Shown piece by piece: positions 15,944 through 18,158 of a stretch of 18,158 nucleotides of DNA (position 1 is the stretch's first letter; each line of letters begins with the position of its first letter). The stretch lies in contig CBFICO010000047.1 in NCBI GenBank assembly GCA_965661115.1, positions 1 through 18,158 on the forward strand. Reading direction: 5' to 3'. This stretch comes from UBA6770 sp965661115. GTDB lineage: Bacteria; Bacteroidota; Bacteroidia; Flavobacteriales_G; Salibacteraceae. The translations under genes and the position numbers were made by a program. The notes below the pieces were generated by a model that did no database searches, had not been told where the DNA came from, and worked only from the letters and a program-made list of their open reading frames with translations.

Positions 15944-18158
15944 TTAAAAAGCTACTCTCATACCAAGTCTAATTCTTCTTGGTAAATTAAAGTTTGCAGC
16001 TCTAGCGTTTTTAATTCTGTATAGTTCTCTGAATGATTGGGTGTCATTTTGAGCTTCCACGTCTGGCACCCATCTAGCGTCAGCTAAATAACCATCGTCC
16101 ATTGGATCAGCTGTGTAACGATACACATTCAGAATATTTCTGTTGTTTAGCAAGTTTAATATTTGGAAGTAAACAGTCATATCTAATGCTTTTTCTTTGT
16201 CTTTTCCAACTTTCACCGAAAAGTCTTTGTCGATACGAGCATCAATTTTGAAGCTCCATGGTAAGTTGTTACCGTTGATAGTTCCATCCAAGAAAGCGTT
16301 ACCAACATTTGTTGTAAATGCATTACCAGTAGATTCTGACTGACCGTTAAATGGTCGCCCTGAATTTGTCAGAACTGTTAAGTTAGCACCTGTATTTGCT
16401 AAGATCTGCTTACCAGCGATAATTGGTCCGTTGTAGTCTTTACCATCAGCATAACGATAATCTAAAACAGCTTGAATGGTATGTCTTTGATCAAAGTTAA
16501 GAGGTGAGGTGACTTTTAAGTTGTCGAACCCTGCATTGATAAGAGCACCTGCAGTAGTTGCATCAGAACCAGTACCTTCGGCAAACTGGATGGTATAAGA
16601 GCCTCTTAAAGATACATTACCAGTTCTTCTCATGTCGTAAGCGAAGGTTAAACCTTTAACTGTACCAAAGTCAACGTTTCCGAAAGTTGAATACTCAGCA
16701 GGAAAAGCTTGTTTTACGCGTACCACCTGAACTTGATCTCTGAACTCTCTGTAGAAAGTAGAGATTTTAATAGAACTTGTATTTGATAGTTTTTGTTGGA
16801 AACCAGCTTCGTAATCAATCGTTTTTTCTGCTTGAAGATTAGGGTTGTTTCTAATAGAATTACGGTTAGTACTTTCCATAAATAAATATTGCTCTGGTCT
16901 TAAGCGCTCTCCTGTAGTAGGACGTTTTGTAAGAATGTCATAATGAGCAAAGAACAAAGCTTCGTCTGAGATTGGGAAAGAAAATGCAATACGAGGCATA
17001 AAATTGGTTTGTGGTGTGTAATCTTCAAAAGCATCTGAACCAATTTGCTCAGCTCTATTGCGCTCTGGGTCAACTAAAAGAGGCGCAATTCCTGAAGAAG
17101 TTGCCAAAACATCAGGGTTAGCAATTTCAACCCCTTCTTTGTTGTACCAAATATTCCCGTCGCGATATCCTTGAATAGTAGTTGGCTGATTAATATCATC
17201 GACATAAACCACAAAATCATTTCCAATATTTTCTGGGTGAGCCCCATCAGCAAGTTCTAATGCCGCTTCTTCTCCAGCTTTCACAGTTGGGAATAAAACA
17301 AAAGGATCTTTTAACACTTGCTGATTCGCATCGTATCTATCCACACGAAGACCAATGTTAAATACAAGATCATCAAAAGCAAATTTATCTTGGATATAAC
17401 CAGCAATATAAATAGGTCTGAAAGCACCTATAGGTCTTGTTTTATTACCATATTCATCTTCAGCTTGAAAGAAATCATCAATTGTAGGGTTGTCCGTTTG
17501 TTTATTACCATATGCATCGTAACCATAATAGTTCACTACTTGATTACCATTATTCAATAGCTCATCTGCACTGAAATATGTGATGCTTAAATCTTCTGGG
17601 TCAATATTATCGAGATCTATTCTAGCAATACCATCGTGCCCATCAGGGTCTAATCCTGGGTTGTTCTTTCTTAGGTTATAATCGAAGAAAGATTGAGCAT
17701 CATCAGCCGTATATTCACCCGGTGCAGAGTTTAATCTAGGATAAGTGTATCCTGGATCTCCAGGGAAACCAGGTATGTATTCAATTACTGGATTTAGAAC
17801 ATCCCGTTGCGCTAGATGAGAGTTTGTATACAAACGTCCTAAAGCCCAAAGTCCATTTGTACCACCTGCTGAGGCAATAGGGTTAACAATATACTGTCTG
17901 TCAACACGTTGTTCGTATTCAAATCCAATTAAAATGTTATGATCACCTATATCGGCAGAACCACTAGCTGACAGTCTATATTGGTTTTGATTTGTAGTCT
18001 CATTACGGTTGAACTGTGTTGCAGGACCATCCCAAATTCCTAAAACACTTCTTGGGGCATCACCGTTAAATAGCGCACCAGCGGTTCTCATAGTAGTGAT
18101 ATCGGATAAGAATTTGTTTGTTCGGGTTGGGTCATTGGGGTCAGTTGCAGCGTTTTTA
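15944..18158 (-). CDS. TonB-dependent outer-membrane receptor, C-terminal part (5' end outside window)
   Basis: The frame is open to the right edge, so the signal peptide, any CarboxypepD-like domain and most of the plug are missing; about 737 residues are visible. They form a TonB-dependent 22-strand-type barrel. Visible features include amphipathic strand pairs (HNILIGFEYEQRVDR; LVFNIGLRVDRYDAN; IAFSFPISDEALFFAHYD), the signature PNLQAEKTIDYEAGFQQKLS, then SLRGSYTIQFAEG, LNFDQRHTIQAVLDYRY and ILNLLNNRNILNVYRYT. The protein ends LPRRIRLGMRVAF with a C-terminal Phe as needed for BAM assembly. Long Asp/Asn/Pro-rich segments between strands are probably large extracellular loops. Such receptors import substrates using TonB energy. 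The substrate is unknown and no SusD-like partner is adjacent. Instead the giant secreted protein follows 30 bases downstream. The Met at 18091 is internal and not the true start. Confidence 0.92.
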   Translation of the reverse strand, partial: KNAATDPNDPTRTNKFLSDITTMRTAGALFNGDAPRSVLGIWDGPATQFNRNETTNQNQYRLSASGSADIGDHNILIGFEYEQRVDRQYIVNPIASAGGTNGLWALGRLYTNSHLAQRDVLNPVIEYIPGFPGDPGYTYPRLNSAPGEYTADDAQSFFDYNLRKNNPGLDPDGHDGIARIDLDNIDPEDLSITYFSADELLNNGNQVVNYYGYDAYGNKQTDNPTIDDFFQAEDEYGNKTRPIGAFRPIYIAGYIQDKFAFDDLVFNIGLRVDRYDANQQVLKDPFVLFPTVKAGEEAALELADGAHPENIGNDFVVYVDDINQPTTIQGYRDGNIWYNKEGVEIANPDVLATSSGIAPLLVDPERNRAEQIGSDAFEDYTPQTNFMPRIAFSFPISDEALFFAHYDILTKRPTTGERLRPEQYLFMESTNRNSIRNNPNLQAEKTIDYEAGFQQKLSNTSSIKISTFYREFRDQVQVVRVKQAFPAEYSTFGNVDFGTVKGLTFAYDMRRTGNVSLRGSYTIQFAEGTGSDATTAGALINAGFDNLKVTSPLNFDQRHTIQAVLDYRYADGKDYNGPIIAGKQILANTGANLTVLTNSGRPFNGQSESTGNAFTTNVGNAFLDGTINGNNLPWSFKIDARIDKDFSVKVGKDKEKALDMTVYFQILNLLNNRNILNVYRYTADPMDDGYLADARWVPDVEAQNDTQSFRELYRIKNARAANFNLPRRIRLGMRVAF

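Noticed and set aside
15944..18091. Met at 18091 as the start of the receptor gene
   Set aside because: The frame stays open through the right edge, and residues before that Met continue receptor-like sequence; there is no signal peptide or plug after it, so the gene is simply cut by the window.
1..18158. Insertion sequences, CRISPR arrays, tRNA or rRNA genes, phage or defence genes
   Set aside because: No direct-repeat/spacer pattern, transposase motif, cloverleaf-like stretch or defence-type protein was recognised; genes are tightly packed with consistent composition.

Overview
The window looks like chromosomal DNA from a member of the Bacteroidota, probably a marine or aquatic Flavobacteriales-type lineage. 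The evidence is AT-rich DNA, start codons without Shine-Dalgarno sequences, a TonB-dependent receptor ending in Phe, a PorV/PorQ-family barrel, a very large secreted protein with a type IX-secretion-like C-terminal module, BNR/sortilin propellers, and a RuvC with a Bacteroidota-style tail. Order and family cannot be fixed from this sequence alone. I see no mobile element, tRNA, rRNA or CRISPR array. Coding density is very high and no gene-free stretch exceeds about 90 bases.

Layout, right to left because almost everything is on the minus strand. (1) 18158-10311 is an envelope operon. It holds the C-terminal part of a TonB-dependent receptor (start outside the window), a 1497-residue secreted protein with an NPYY-type FlgD-like/T9SS-like C-terminal module, and a PorV/PorQ-family outer-membrane barrel. 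Gaps are about 30 bases and a strong intrinsic terminator closes the unit at 10261-10287. (2) 10225-9360 is the greA-HIT pair, with start and stop sharing one base. (3) 8815-9363 is ruvC, the only clear plus-strand gene. It converges on the HIT gene so tightly that both stop codons lie in one TTAA. (4) 8758-1 is a minus-strand series: an LPG-synthase-TM/flippase-like membrane protein and a membrane family 2 glycosyltransferase (ATGA overlap), a single-pass SPOR-domain protein, a 1093-residue sortilin/BNR propeller protein, an N,N-dimethylformamidase-like lipoprotein with a TTG start, and a secreted protein of unknown function cut by the left edge.

How the parts fit: the two housekeeping pieces (ruvC; greA-HIT) separate two envelope-related blocks. 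The right block is the most interesting. It pairs a receptor, a giant exported protein and a PorV-like barrel in one transcription unit, which suggests a dedicated surface assembly or transport module. The left block probably makes or moves a lipid-linked glycan (flippase-like protein plus glycosyltransferase), and is followed by peptidoglycan-binding and secreted proteins. Functional linkage within the left block is inferred only from spacing and strand.
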